DNA of 12,102 nt, taken from Candidatus Saccharimonadota bacterium. Its GTDB lineage: Bacteria; Patescibacteriota; Saccharimonadia; Saccharimonadales; UBA4665. This document shows, piece by piece, positions 1-6,874 of the stretch. The notes under the pieces were generated by a model. That model was not told the origin of the DNA and did no database searches. It worked only from the letters and a program-made list of their open reading frames with translations. The position numbers were made by a program, and so were the translations under genes. Every line of letters begins with the position of its first letter. The first letter of the stretch is position 1. The stretch covers positions 1 to 12,102 of the forward strand of contig JARIHJ010000001.1 of assembly GCA_029288335.1 (NCBI GenBank), read 5' to 3'.

Positions 1-19
1 AGATGTGTATAAGAGACAG
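1..19 (+). other. Nextera/Tn5 mosaic-end adapter (non-biological)
   Basis: The first 19 bases, AGATGTGTATAAGAGACAG, are exactly the Tn5 mosaic-end sequence used in tagmentation libraries. It points into the fragment, as expected for an untrimmed left end. It is library sequence, not genome. It supplies the false GTG start at position 5 of the first reading frame. Confidence 0.98.
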
Positions 20-217
20 GATATAGGTAAGCTGTCATCCGCAGAACTTAGGAAGCTTATTCAAAAATCATGGCTTGTAACCACTGTCGCTTATGGCACC
101 AAAACCTGTTCGAATGGCCACAAGTTCGATAAGAGCCGTGAATTGCCGGTCTGCCCAGTCTGTTGGCCAAGTTATTATAAGAAGCAGACAGTTAAAGGTT
201 CAAGACCGGCGAGCTGA
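5..217 (+). CDS. 3' fragment of a small zinc-ribbon protein (5' end missing; apparent start is adapter)
   Basis: The frame is open from the left end to a TGA at 215-217. Its first five codons (MYKRQ) are translated adapter, so only about 65 C-terminal residues from position 20 are real, and the true start lies outside the fragment. The real part carries C35-x3-H39 and C50-x2-C53 (counted from the false start) in the context TCSNGHKF..KS..LPVCPVC, which looks like a small zinc ribbon. Similar CxxGHxF/Y-x-KS...CPxC ribbons occur in short uncharacterised bacterial proteins, but I cannot name the family. The tail is basic and ends KGSRPAS. A strong terminator follows 3 bp after the stop, so this is the last gene of its transcript. 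Reality as coding sequence is likely; function is unknown. Confidence 0.6.
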   Translation: MYKRQDIGKLSSAELRKLIQKSWLVTTVAYGTKTCSNGHKFDKSRELPVCPVCWPSYYKKQTVKGSRPAS

Positions 218-220
218 GCC

Positions 221-262
221 AAAGAAAGTGAGTTAGGTTTTTGGCCTAACTCATTTTCTTTT
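221..262 (+). terminator. Rho-independent terminator
   Basis: The arms 221-237 and 245-261 pair over 17 bp with a single G-T wobble (228/254) around a 7-nt loop (TTTTTGG). The 3' arm ends in TTTTCTTTT, giving a U-rich tail. It starts 3 bp after the stop of the upstream gene fragment. The outer arm is A-rich on the left and T-rich on the right, so it could also work on the opposite strand, but no converging gene is visible. Confidence 0.88.
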
Positions 263-311
263 GTTCAGCGAAGCTGAGAACTCGGCCAGCCACAGAGGAA
301 CCGAGAATAAT

Positions 312-340
312 TTGCAAAAGCACAGATACATTTCTAAAAT
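312..340 (+). promoter_or_regulatory. Predicted promoter of the M78-like peptidase gene
   Basis: A -35-like TTGCAA (312-317) and a -10-like TAAAAT (335-340) are separated by 17 bp. The -10 box ends 8 bp before the ATG at 349 and no Shine-Dalgarno sequence lies between, so the transcript probably starts at or within a few bases of the start codon. Confidence 0.55.
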
Positions 341-348
341 ATTCGTAA

Positions 349-1350
349 ATGAGCGAGCGCTACACTTCGGATGTCCCGGCGATTCCGGATCCAGATTATG
401 AATGGATCAGGCCCGAGTACAAGAGGAGTCTCTTGGAGCGTATAGAAGACGAGCAGACAGAGATATCTGCGGATTTCCGTTTGTTGCTGGAAGATATGGC
501 CAAGGCCGAGCGCGAGAAGATTCCTAAAGATTACGACTACTTCGCGGAGCACTTTTTCAAGCGAACCGGAGCGCAAGAATTCATCGACGAGTATGCTGTC
601 TATGATGACGATGGTCGCCTGAACATTGATCTGACGAGCGCTAAAATCGGCATTCCGTATAATTATGAGATAACTAGCCGAGCGGATCGCGGCGAAATTG
701 TCGGTCTCCCTGGCAACACTAGCTTTGGCCAGCCCATCGAGATACACCTGAACCCCGAGATGCAGCTCCATCAGGTAACCTTTGGGCATGAGATTGGCCA
801 CTATTTTTGGAGGGTGGTTCAATACGATCCGTCGGAAGGCTACAACAGGACAGAGGAAGATTTTTGTAGCTACTTTGGTCGGCGGATGGCGTTACCGTGT
901 GAGCAGCTTGTTGGCTATGAAAAGATTGACGAGGCAGCGATTCTAGACATAATGAGCCGCTTCAGGGCGAATTTAGATGACGCCCTAACCGCGCTAATGG
1001 AATATGGATTTTTGCCCTCGCGCGTGGCCATCGATACTTACAATGGCAAGTACGAAAATCCTGACTTCAGCGAAAAGGTAACGCGTGGCATTTTTTGCTT
1101 GCACTGCGATCAAGTTGGCGGCGATTACGGCTGTCTGAACGTAAATCAACCAACTCCGCTATTTGATTTCACCGACAGGGCTTGGGGCGGGCAAATGCAG
1201 GCATGCCTAGGAGAGGATCTCCACAATCCAGAGATTATGTCTACGCTCACCAAGCATTACGTCGCTAATGAAGTGCGCCTGGTATTATTCCGCCCCGGTG
1301 CGCTGTATGAGTTCGACTCGAAGTCAGAAGAAAAAGAGTCTAAAAACTAG
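349..1350 (+). CDS. ImmA/IrrE (M78)-like zinc metallopeptidase
   Basis: This 333-residue protein has the zincin motif HEIGH at residues 147-151. A downstream acidic pair E169/E170 follows, in the context TEEDFCSYFGRRMALP. That matches the ImmA/IrrE pattern (HExxH, then EE..AN.FA...LLMP) in which the two His and the Glu bind zinc. The N-terminal 60 residues are charged and probably helical. The C-terminal third holds C250-x2-C253 and C262, possibly a second metal site. Family members typically cleave repressors or regulators and often pair with an XRE-type DNA-binding protein; no such partner is visible here, so the target is unknown. There is no signal peptide or membrane segment, so it is cytoplasmic. 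The start at 349 is favoured by the -10 box 8 bp upstream. Its codon and GCTAGC content differ from the downstream metabolic genes, which may mean it is accessory. Confidence 0.75.
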   Translation: MSERYTSDVPAIPDPDYEWIRPEYKRSLLERIEDEQTEISADFRLLLEDMAKAEREKIPKDYDYFAEHFFKRTGAQEFIDEYAVYDDDGRLNIDLTSAKIGIPYNYEITSRADRGEIVGLPGNTSFGQPIEIHLNPEMQLHQVTFGHEIGHYFWRVVQYDPSEGYNRTEEDFCSYFGRRMALPCEQLVGYEKIDEAAILDIMSRFRANLDDALTALMEYGFLPSRVAIDTYNGKYENPDFSEKVTRGIFCLHCDQVGGDYGCLNVNQPTPLFDFTDRAWGGQMQACLGEDLHNPEIMSTLTKHYVANEVRLVLFRPGALYEFDSKSEEKESKN

Positions 1351-1436
1351 CGGATTTGAGCAAAGTTAAGTATTAGCCAGTTATTTAAATGCGTGGCTCT
1401 AAGGACTAACTAAGTTAGAGCTGGTGAAGGCAGAGA

Positions 1437-1465
1437 TTGCATATTTAATACATGCATTATATAAT
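1437..1465 (+). promoter_or_regulatory. Predicted promoter of the 1472 gene
   Basis: A perfect TATAAT (1460-1465) lies 17 bp after a TTGCAT (1437-1442), a -35-like box similar to the one before the 349 gene. Only 6 bp separate the -10 box from the ATG at 1472, which places the predicted transcription start on the start codon. There is no Shine-Dalgarno sequence. Confidence 0.6.
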
Positions 1466-1471
1466 TAACTT

Positions 1472-2026
1472 ATGAACAGGGCCTACGAGACAGTTAATGA
1501 CGTGCGGCAGGATGTTGACGCGTTAGTGGCAACGAAGGATTTACGCATAGCCGGTGGCTCTTTCTATCCTCATATCAAAGCCTTTACTTTTGGGCTCCAA
1601 AGCGGTGACAAGCAACGAAAAGGAGATGCCATCTGTCTCTTACCTGGGGGCTGGCAGAGTAATAGCTACTGGCCGAGTTTCATGGGAGAGCAAACTGCTC
1701 CAGATGATGCGTTGAAGTTGCGTGTAATAAAAGGGGTAGGACGGCTAGTACTTCCATTCGTAGGCAAGTTCGATATGCGAGAGAGCTCTGAAGTCAGAGT
1801 GACGCCAGGGGATGGTGGCAGCAGACCATATAAGCTTATCAATACAAGTGACGAGCTGCTGGTTGTCCACGCACTAAGTACGCGATACCCCCAAAATTCT
1901 ACCGACATTAATCCTTCTGGCACCCGCGAACTCGATGGCTCATTATCACTAGCTGAAGAATTGATATTTACCTATGGACAAACACTCCAACCAGACGGAA
2001 CTGTCGCACTGCAGTGGGAACGATAA
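1472..2026 (+). CDS. Hypothetical protein, beta-rich, possibly cupin-like
   Basis: I do not recognise this 184-residue protein. There are no signal peptide, membrane segments or cysteine clusters beyond one Cys at about residue 55. The middle part (residues about 85-140) alternates hydrophobic and polar residues with turn-forming glycines: a GVGRLVLPF strand, then VTPGDGG, then KLINTSDELLVVHALS. The order 'V-x-PGD ... N-x-S-D-E-x-L-V-V-H' resembles the second half of a cupin barrel, but the metal-binding His/Glu pattern is not clearly present, so this is only a suggestion. It stands alone with its own predicted promoter, 121 bp after the metallopeptidase gene. The leaderless-type -10 box 6 bp upstream and the long intact frame make real coding likely. 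Confidence 0.6.
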   Translation: MNRAYETVNDVRQDVDALVATKDLRIAGGSFYPHIKAFTFGLQSGDKQRKGDAICLLPGGWQSNSYWPSFMGEQTAPDDALKLRVIKGVGRLVLPFVGKFDMRESSEVRVTPGDGGSRPYKLINTSDELLVVHALSTRYPQNSTDINPSGTRELDGSLSLAEELIFTYGQTLQPDGTVALQWER

Positions 2027-2132
2027 TTAGAAGTTGTCAGGTTATAAAAAACTCATGCTTAGGTTGGAGCAACTACTGACTTGCGTCTATTGTGGTGAGC
2101 CAAAATGAACTCAAGCTAGCCTTATGATGGAT

Positions 2133-2138
2133 TAGAAT
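2133..2138 (+). promoter_or_regulatory. Predicted -10 box of the membrane-protein gene
   Basis: TAGAAT (five of six matches to TATAAT) ends 6 bp before the ATG at 2145, the same spacing as for the 1472 gene. No convincing -35 box or Shine-Dalgarno sequence is visible. The spacing supports 2145 rather than the in-frame ATGs at 2154 or 2166 as the start. Confidence 0.4.
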
Positions 2139-2144
2139 GGGTAT

Positions 2145-2930
2145 ATGAGACCGATGGCTACCCGCATGCTGCGCAAAGTTCCGCAGGTAACTTTGCTCTT
2201 CTGGATTATCAAGTTGCTCACGACTGCTGTGGGCGAATCAACTTCAGATTTTTTGGTTTTTCATTTTAATCCATACGCTGCCGTCACATCTGGCTTTATT
2301 GTCTTTGTGGCCGTGCTATGGCTGCAATTTAGGACTCGCAAATATATTCCATGGGTATATTGGCTGGCGGTGTTAATGGTAGCAATCTTCGGTACCATGG
2401 CGGCTGATGTCACGCATGTCGTGCTTGGCGTACCTTACCTCGTATCAACAATTGCGTTCGCCATAATACTCGCCATCGTATTCTTTTTGTGGCGGAGGAC
2501 CGAGGGGACACTCTCTATTCACAGTATCACGACCACCAGAAGAGAAGCGTTCTACTGGGCGACAGTGCTCGCGACCTTTGCCCTTGGCACGGCAGCCGGC
2601 GACCTGGCAGCCTTTACATTCCACCTTGGCTTCTTGTCGGCTGGGATTGTATTCGCGATAATCTTTGCCATCCCGAGTGTGGGCTACCGGATCTTCAAAT
2701 GGAGTCCTATATTCTCCTTTTGGTTCGCATACATCCTCACTCGACCGCTCGGCGCTTCGTTTGCTGATTGGACGGGCAAAACCCCAGCCGTCGGCGGGCT
2801 GGGTTGGGGTGATGGGCCAGTAGCCGGTGTACTCATTTTGCTGATAATTATTTTGGTAGGCTATCTGCAGGTTACACACGAAGACGTCGGCCGGCAATCA
2901 TATACGCCTCGCAAGCTAGACAATCGCTAG
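2145..2930 (+). CDS. COG4705-like polytopic membrane protein with four internal repeats
   Basis: This 261-residue protein is almost entirely hydrophobic, with about eight membrane segments. It matches the COG4705 uncharacterised membrane-protein pattern as I remember it: KVPxVTLxFWIIKxLTTAxGExTSD near the start, then GTLSIHSI, RREAFYW, TFALGTAAGD and TRPLGASFADW. The core shows a four-fold repeat W-x9-G-x4-D at W20/G30/D35, W73/G83/D88, W138/G148/D153 and W193/G203/D208. Each unit is a helix carrying the motif followed by a second hydrophobic helix. Charged loops (RTRK, RRTEG, HEDVGR) separate the halves. Acidic residues recurring inside membrane helices suggest transport or ion binding, but no substrate is known. 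The stop is 25 bp before the GH13 gene, so the two may be co-transcribed. Confidence 0.8.
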   Translation: MRPMATRMLRKVPQVTLLFWIIKLLTTAVGESTSDFLVFHFNPYAAVTSGFIVFVAVLWLQFRTRKYIPWVYWLAVLMVAIFGTMAADVTHVVLGVPYLVSTIAFAIILAIVFFLWRRTEGTLSIHSITTTRREAFYWATVLATFALGTAAGDLAAFTFHLGFLSAGIVFAIIFAIPSVGYRIFKWSPIFSFWFAYILTRPLGASFADWTGKTPAVGGLGWGDGPVAGVLILLIIILVGYLQVTHEDVGRQSYTPRKLDNR

Positions 2931-2955
2931 AGCCAACTGATCAAGGTTTAGGTTA

Positions 2956-5271
2956 ATGCGGACAGTAGTGGGGCATAGAAGAAGTAAATGGCTCTGGAAT
3001 TTAGCGTTGGTGGCGCCTAAACTTAGAGCTAGAATGATAAAAATTAAGTTCCAACCCCTAGCGAAATTCCGCGCCCGGCGGACCGCCAAGAGGCAGGGCA
3101 AAAAGCAGAACAAGCCCAGCTTCTTCGCGGGGCAGTTCTATCCAGCGCGACCGAAAGAGCTGTGGCGTCGAACACGGCTCGCCCTTAATGGGCCAATCCC
3201 AATCGAAATCAAGGGCTTGGGACCGGCCAGCGCTAGTAATAAATCTTATGTTAATTGGCTGACGCGCGAGTCGATGCTGGGGCAGGCTAACCGACTGGCG
3301 ATGAAATATTCGGGCCAGGCGTCGATGTGGCAGAATCCCTACGCCCGGCCGCGGCCGAGGGCTGCCGTTAAGAAAGCCAGCGTCTGGTTCACGGCTTATC
3401 CGGCGTCAATGATGACGAAGGCAAATCAATCGATCCTATCTGCGCTTGGTGAGGATGAATTGTGGTCAATTTTCGAGCAAATTGGTATCACCGGTCTCCA
3501 CACCGGCCCGATGAAGCGCGCCGGCGGCGTTGAAGGCTGGCGCCTAACACCAACAATTGATGGTCATTTTGACAGAATTAGCACAGACATCGATGAAACT
3601 TTCGGCACAGAGAAGCAATTTCGCGAGATGGCCGCTACCGCGGGGCGCCATAACGGTATTATCATAGACGATATCATCCCCGGCCACACCGGTAAGGGCT
3701 ATGACTTTCGCCTCGCCGAGATGAATTACCGTGACCATCCAGGCATTTACCATATGGTCGAAATCAGGCCGGACGATTGGGATCTATTGCCAAAAATTCC
3801 GGATAGCTTTCATTCGGCTAATCTCTCCGCTGAGCAAGAATTAGAGCTCAAGCGTCGCGGCTACATCATCGGTAAATTGCCACGAGTCATCTTCTACCAA
3901 TCCGGCGTCAAAGAGACCAACTGGAGCGCGACTGGTGTGGTTCGAGGGGTTGATGGCCGCGATCATCGCTGGGTTTATCTGCATTATTTCAAGGCCGGCC
4001 AGCCCTCGCTAAACTGGCTTGACCCCAGCTTCGCCGCAATGAAACTAGTCATTGGCGACGCACTACACTCTCTCGGCGAGCTGGGCTCGAGCGCGCTCCG
4101 ACTAGACGCTAACGGCTTCCTTGGCATCGAAAAAGGTGACGAAGATAACCCCGCCTGGTCTGAGGGCCACCCCTTGTCTGAAGCTGCCAACCTATTAATT
4201 TCCGGTATGGTCCGGAAACTCGGCGGCTTCACTTTTCAGGAATTGAACCTGGCGCTCGACGACATCAAAGCACTGACCGAATCCGGCGCCGATTTGTCCT
4301 ACGACTTCATCAACCGACCAGCCTATCACCACGCTCTCGTGACAGGCGACAGCGAATTTCTACGCCTGACCCTGAAAAGCGCGTTGGAATTCGGCATCGA
4401 TCCGGCTTCGTTAGTCCACGCCTTGCAGAACCACGACGATCTGACCTACGAGCTGGTCCATTTCTGGACATTGCACAAAGACGATGTTTACAGCTACCAA
4501 GGCCAAGATATCACTGGTGCCGATTTGCGCCTAAAAATCCGCGCTGAGCTGGCTGGCAGGCTGACGGCGCAGGGCTACAATTTGCTTTTTACTGAAAACG
4601 GCATTGCTTGTACCAGCGCCAGCCTCATTGCTAGTATTTTGGGTGTTAAAAAACTAGATAAGTTAACCTCGGACGACACTGAAAATATTAAAAAAGCGCA
4701 CTTGCTACTAGCCGCTTTCAATGCCTGGCAGCCAGGCGTCTTCGCGCTCTCTGGCTGGGATTTAGTCGGCGCGCTAACCCTAGATAAGTCGCAGGTCAGC
4801 GAGCTGATCGCTGATGGTGACACCCGCTGGATTAACCGCGGTGCCTACGATCTCTTGGGCGAAAACGAGAACGCTCAGTCGAGCAGCGCAGGTCTGCCAA
4901 AAGCCGCCAGCCTTTACGGCTCCTTAGGAAAGCAGCTGCAAGATCAAAATTCATTCGCTAGCCAGCTAAAACAAATCCTAGCAATTCGCGAAAAGTGCTC
5001 GCTCGCAACCGCGCACCAACTAGCCATTCCAGAGGTCGGCTCTAAAGCTGCGCTAGCTATGATTCATAAGCTCACCAGCGGCCAACTGCAAGCCACTGTA
5101 TTGAACTTTGCGAATGAGGAAATCAGCGTAAATATCGCTAGTGACGTGCTGCCGGCAGGGGCTAGCGTCATCGATATGGCCACCGACCAGCCGCTGACAG
5201 AGATCGACGAGCTCGGCAGCTTCACCATTACGCTAGCGCCTTACCAATACTTATCGCTCCTGGTCGGCTAA
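2956..5271 (+). CDS. GH13 alpha-amylase-family enzyme, trehalose synthase (TreS)-like
   Basis: The 771-residue protein contains a complete GH13 catalytic site. Region I is D239-IIPG-H244, region II is R382-L-D384 (nucleophile), region III is E429 (general acid/base, in FQEL) and region IV is N492-H-D494 (transition-state stabiliser). The barrel starts near residue 142 (VWFTAYPASM). The roughly 140 residues between regions I and II would hold domain B, and the last 80 residues look like the beta-sandwich C domain. GH13 enzymes act on alpha-glucosidic bonds. Overall it resembles proteins annotated as trehalose synthase or maltose glucosyltransferase, but substrate specificity cannot be read from this sequence. 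An extra basic N-terminal region of about 140 residues precedes the barrel, with no clear signal peptide. The start is uncertain: ATG 3034 (residue 27) is an alternative, and neither site has a good Shine-Dalgarno or -10 box. The three pentose phosphate genes follow. Confidence 0.85.
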   Translation: MRTVVGHRRSKWLWNLALVAPKLRARMIKIKFQPLAKFRARRTAKRQGKKQNKPSFFAGQFYPARPKELWRRTRLALNGPIPIEIKGLGPASASNKSYVNWLTRESMLGQANRLAMKYSGQASMWQNPYARPRPRAAVKKASVWFTAYPASMMTKANQSILSALGEDELWSIFEQIGITGLHTGPMKRAGGVEGWRLTPTIDGHFDRISTDIDETFGTEKQFREMAATAGRHNGIIIDDIIPGHTGKGYDFRLAEMNYRDHPGIYHMVEIRPDDWDLLPKIPDSFHSANLSAEQELELKRRGYIIGKLPRVIFYQSGVKETNWSATGVVRGVDGRDHRWVYLHYFKAGQPSLNWLDPSFAAMKLVIGDALHSLGELGSSALRLDANGFLGIEKGDEDNPAWSEGHPLSEAANLLISGMVRKLGGFTFQELNLALDDIKALTESGADLSYDFINRPAYHHALVTGDSEFLRLTLKSALEFGIDPASLVHALQNHDDLTYELVHFWTLHKDDVYSYQGQDITGADLRLKIRAELAGRLTAQGYNLLFTENGIACTSASLIASILGVKKLDKLTSDDTENIKKAHLLLAAFNAWQPGVFALSGWDLVGALTLDKSQVSELIADGDTRWINRGAYDLLGENENAQSSSAGLPKAASLYGSLGKQLQDQNSFASQLKQILAIREKCSLATAHQLAIPEVGSKAALAMIHKLTSGQLQATVLNFANEEISVNIASDVLPAGASVIDMATDQPLTEIDELGSFTITLAPYQYLSLLVG

Positions 5272-5276
5272 TTCTG

Positions 5277-5287
5277 TGACATAATAT
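5277..5287 (+). promoter_or_regulatory. Predicted extended -10 promoter of pgl-gnd-zwf
   Basis: TGACATAAT (5277-5285) fits an extended -10 element (TGn plus CATAAT), overlapped by a second candidate TAATAT (5282-5287). These end 8 and 6 bp before the ATG at 5294, and no Shine-Dalgarno sequence intervenes. There is no clear -35 box. The promoter sits in the 22-bp gap after the GH13 gene, so read-through from that gene is also possible. Confidence 0.4.
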
Positions 5288-5293
5288 AAGCAA

Positions 5294-5968
5294 ATGCGCT
5301 TTATCAAAATCGAACAAAAAGAAGCTGCTGGCGTACTGGCCGAAACGCTCCAGTCCGCGTTGAAACAATCGGTGCCAGTCACTTGGTTTCTTTCGGGCGG
5401 CAGCAATATAGACATCACCATCGCAGCGATGGAACAATTGCCCGAAGAATTAACAAAAAATTTGATCCTGGCCCAAGTGGATGAGCGCTACGGTTCGGTC
5501 GGGCATCCCGATTCTAATTGGAAACAATTACTCGATGCTGGCCTTAATATCAAGCAGGCTAGAGCAATGCCAATCTTGCACGACCCAGAGCTGCCACTAA
5601 TTGATACAGCCGCGATAACAGCCAAAATGACCGGTGAGTTAATTAAGCGGACTTACACTATCGGCCAATTCGGCGTCGGCTCCGATTACCATATTGCCGG
5701 TATCAAGCCTGACTCTCCAGCCTGCATCGCCAGAGACCTGGCGGTTGGCTATGAATGGACCGATTTCAAACGAATTACTATAACCTTCGACGCTATCCGG
5801 CAAATGAATAGAGTCCTCACCTTTATGTTTGGAGAAACAAAAAAGCCGGTTCTGGATTCACTAATGAATGAGCACCACCAGCCGCTAGCCCAACCCGTCC
5901 AAATCCTCAAATCCATCGACAGCTCAGTCGTTTATAATGATCAATTAGGAGAGGAATTAACAGTATGA
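5294..5968 (+). CDS. pgl: 6-phosphogluconolactonase-like protein (glucosamine-6-phosphate isomerase fold)
   Basis: This protein would hydrolyse 6-phosphogluconolactone to 6-phosphogluconate, the second step of the oxidative pentose phosphate pathway, in the cytoplasm. The 224-residue length is normal for the family. Visible motifs are SGGS at 34-37 (phosphate loop), DER at 63-65, DSN at 73-75 (in GHPDSNWKQL) and G127-V-G-S-D131-Y-H133. The last corresponds to the usual GxGxDGHTASLFP but reads DYHIAGIKP, so the catalytic-region His is kept while its neighbours diverge. Position in a cluster with gnd and zwf supports Pgl over glucosamine-6-phosphate deaminase. The stop TGA overlaps the gnd start by 4 bases (ATGA), implying translational coupling. 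The predicted transcript is leaderless. Confidence 0.85.
   Translation: MRFIKIEQKEAAGVLAETLQSALKQSVPVTWFLSGGSNIDITIAAMEQLPEELTKNLILAQVDERYGSVGHPDSNWKQLLDAGLNIKQARAMPILHDPELPLIDTAAITAKMTGELIKRTYTIGQFGVGSDYHIAGIKPDSPACIARDLAVGYEWTDFKRITITFDAIRQMNRVLTFMFGETKKPVLDSLMNEHHQPLAQPVQILKSIDSSVVYNDQLGEELTV
5947..5954 (+). promoter_or_regulatory. Shine-Dalgarno site for gnd
   Basis: AGGAGAGG lies inside the 3' end of pgl with 10 nt between it and the gnd ATG at 5965. It is the clearest ribosome-binding site in the window and fixes the gnd start. The promoter-proximal genes lack such a site. Confidence 0.7.
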
Positions 5969-6873
5969 AAGTAGTCGTCGTAGGCCTAGGTAAAATGGGC
6001 ATGCAAATTGTCGAGCGCTTCCTCGAACATAAGCACGAAGTTATCGCGATCGATCCAGAACCAGCAGCAGTCAAGCTGGCAGTTCAAAGGGGCGCCGTCG
6101 GTTCAGCTAGCCGAGCCAAAGCTGCCGAAATGTTCGACGGCCAACCGGTCGTGGTTTGGTTGATGATCCCGGCCAACGTGGTCGACAGCGAGCTTGCCGA
6201 GTGGCTAGCTGTACTGCCGAGCGCGTCGATTGTAATTGACGGAGGAAACTCCGATTTCAGGCTAACCAAAAAACGCTACGAAATTGCCAGGAACAAAGGC
6301 GTCGAGTTGGTCGACGTCGGCACGAGCGGCGGAATCTTGGGCATCAAGAACGGCTTTTCGATGATGGTCGGCGGCAACCAAGAAGCCTTTAGCAAAATCA
6401 CGCCACTATTAGAATCGCTGAGCCAGCCACGCGGCGGCTACCATTACTTTGGTGAATCCGGCGCCGGCCACTACGTCAAAATGGTCCATAACGCTATTGA
6501 GTACGGTGTGATGGAATCACTCGCGGAGGGTTATCGGATGCTGCACGAGGGGCCGTATGAGCAGCTCGACCTCGCCGCAGCTGGCCATGTATGGCAGCAG
6601 GCTAGCATTATCGCCAGCGACCTAAACGAGCTCTGCGCCGAGATTATGGAAGAAAATCCGCGCCTGTCCGAAATCGATGGTTACGTGGCCGAGTCCGGCG
6701 AAGCCCGCTGGACACTTGAAGTTGCCAAATCTCGGGGAATCGACCTGCCCGGGATTCAAACAGCGCTAGACGTACGCGTGGCTAGCGAGCGCGGCGAAGT
6801 TAATTTTGCCACCAGAATGCTGGCAGCCCTGCGCAATAAGTTCGGTGGCCACCACCTAAACAAAGAACACTAA
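5965..6873 (+). CDS. gnd: 6-phosphogluconate dehydrogenase (decarboxylating), short GntZ/YqeC type
   Basis: The enzyme oxidatively decarboxylates 6-phosphogluconate to ribulose 5-phosphate. At 302 residues it belongs to the short class, not the roughly 470-residue class. The N-terminal Rossmann fold has GLGKMG at 7-12. Substrate and catalytic motifs follow: GGNS at 93-96, VDVGTSGG at 116-123, and GAGHYVKMVHNAIEYG at 166-181 with the catalytic Lys at 172 and Asn at 176. The C terminus has FATRMLAALRNKFGGH. Strand 2 ends in D30 (AIDPEP), where NADP-dependent enzymes usually have Asn-Arg, so NAD is the likely cofactor (inference). It overlaps pgl by 4 bases, is preceded by a good Shine-Dalgarno site, and ends one base before zwf. 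Confidence 0.93.
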   Translation: MKVVVVGLGKMGMQIVERFLEHKHEVIAIDPEPAAVKLAVQRGAVGSASRAKAAEMFDGQPVVVWLMIPANVVDSELAEWLAVLPSASIVIDGGNSDFRLTKKRYEIARNKGVELVDVGTSGGILGIKNGFSMMVGGNQEAFSKITPLLESLSQPRGGYHYFGESGAGHYVKMVHNAIEYGVMESLAEGYRMLHEGPYEQLDLAAAGHVWQQASIIASDLNELCAEIMEENPRLSEIDGYVAESGEARWTLEVAKSRGIDLPGIQTALDVRVASERGEVNFATRMLAALRNKFGGHHLNKEH

Positions 6874-6874
6874 A

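Noticed and set aside
265..305. Small hairpins TCAGC-GAA-GCTGA and CTCGG ... CCGAG after the terminator, possibly a structured RNA
   Set aside because: The stems are 5 bp each, within what chance gives, and there is no recognisable riboswitch or small-RNA core.
334..822. 162-codon open frame on the - strand opposite the M78-like gene
   Set aside because: It lies antisense to a gene with a clear zincin motif, shows no recognisable motif of its own and has no promoter or ribosome-binding site. It is a shadow frame.
1396..1421. Hairpin GCTCTAA ... TTAGAGC between the first two complete genes
   Set aside because: The stem is only 7 bp with a 12-nt loop and no U-rich tail, so I do not call it a terminator. 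It could still be a weak regulatory repeat.
1633..1642. Ten-base match to the adapter (CTGTCTCTTA) inside the 1472-2026 gene, suggesting a chimeric junction
   Set aside because: The match stops after ten bases and the reading frame runs through without disturbance. A chance ten-base match in 12 kb is plausible, so I see no sign of a join.
2445..2897. 150-codon open frame on the - strand opposite the membrane-protein gene
   Set aside because: Its composition is that of a reversed hydrophobic gene (many Cys, Arg and Gly) with no domain, and the + strand frame matches a known family.
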